Position numbers and translations under genes: made by a program. DNA of 14,882 bases, taken from contig CAMUHA010000070.1 in assembly GCA_947088515.1 (NCBI GenBank), positions 1 to 14,882 on the forward strand, given 5' to 3'. The notes beneath the pieces are model-generated. The model saw only the letters and a program-made list of their open reading frames with translations, searched no databases and was not told where the DNA came from. How positions within the stretch are numbered: the stretch's first letter is position 1; every line of letters starts with the position of its first letter. This document shows positions 14,832-14,882 of the stretch, one piece after another. The DNA is from an uncultured bacterium (GTDB lineage Bacteria > Bacillota > Clostridia > Lachnospirales > Lachnospiraceae).

Positions 14832-14882
<51 letters not shown>

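Overview
The window looks like chromosomal DNA of an AT-rich, spore-forming clostridium, most likely Lachnospiraceae. The basis is strong GGAGG-type ribosome binding sites, sigma-A-like promoters, a type-2 (Firmicutes) GalT next to galactokinase, an SpmB spore-maturation protein, a BlaI/M56 pair, a cobalamin-binding radical SAM/DUF4080 protein and a DUF1848 protein. Nearly all genes lie on the minus strand; only one acetyltransferase and the tRNA gene at the right edge are on the plus strand. No insertion sequence, phage gene, integrase or CRISPR array is visible, so this reads as ordinary core or near-core chromosome.

Layout, left to right: the 5' part of a DUF1848 gene running off the left edge (minus); a clear terminator; a large lipoprotein with an N-terminal propeller-like half and a C-terminal family-1 solute-binding half (minus); a divergent GNAT acetyltransferase (plus); a BlaR1-like M56 membrane peptidase and its BlaI-type repressor (minus). 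Then, reading in the direction of minus-strand transcription from about 13.9 kb to 6.0 kb, comes a probable operon: AraC-family regulator, galK, galT, cobalamin-binding radical SAM/DUF4080 protein, DUF6020-like polytopic membrane protein, spmB. Next to the right are a small unknown lipoprotein (minus) and the first two thirds of a tRNA-Phe gene (plus) with a strong promoter.

The functional core is the galactose (Leloir) pair GalK and GalT. They turn galactose into galactose-1-phosphate and then UDP-galactose, and are probably controlled by the upstream AraC-type sensor through an activator-dependent promoter: a perfect -10 with no good -35, and a palindrome where the -35 should be. The genes downstream of galT are closely spaced (34-60 nt gaps) and co-directional but have no obvious metabolic link to galactose. 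The BlaI/M56 pair has no penicillin-binding sensor domain; its extracellular part is a different beta-rich domain, so its ligand is unlikely to be a beta-lactam recognised in the classical way.

The most unusual DNA features are non-coding: (1) a 39-nt near-identical direct repeat bracketing a long hairpin in the galK-galT gap; (2) a perfect 15-nt inverted repeat that buries the spmB start codon; (3) a 16-nt inverted repeat just upstream of blaI that could be a terminator or an operator. I found no convincing evidence of a wholly new multi-gene system. The best candidates for undescribed biology are these RNA/DNA structures and the non-beta-lactam BlaR1-like sensor.
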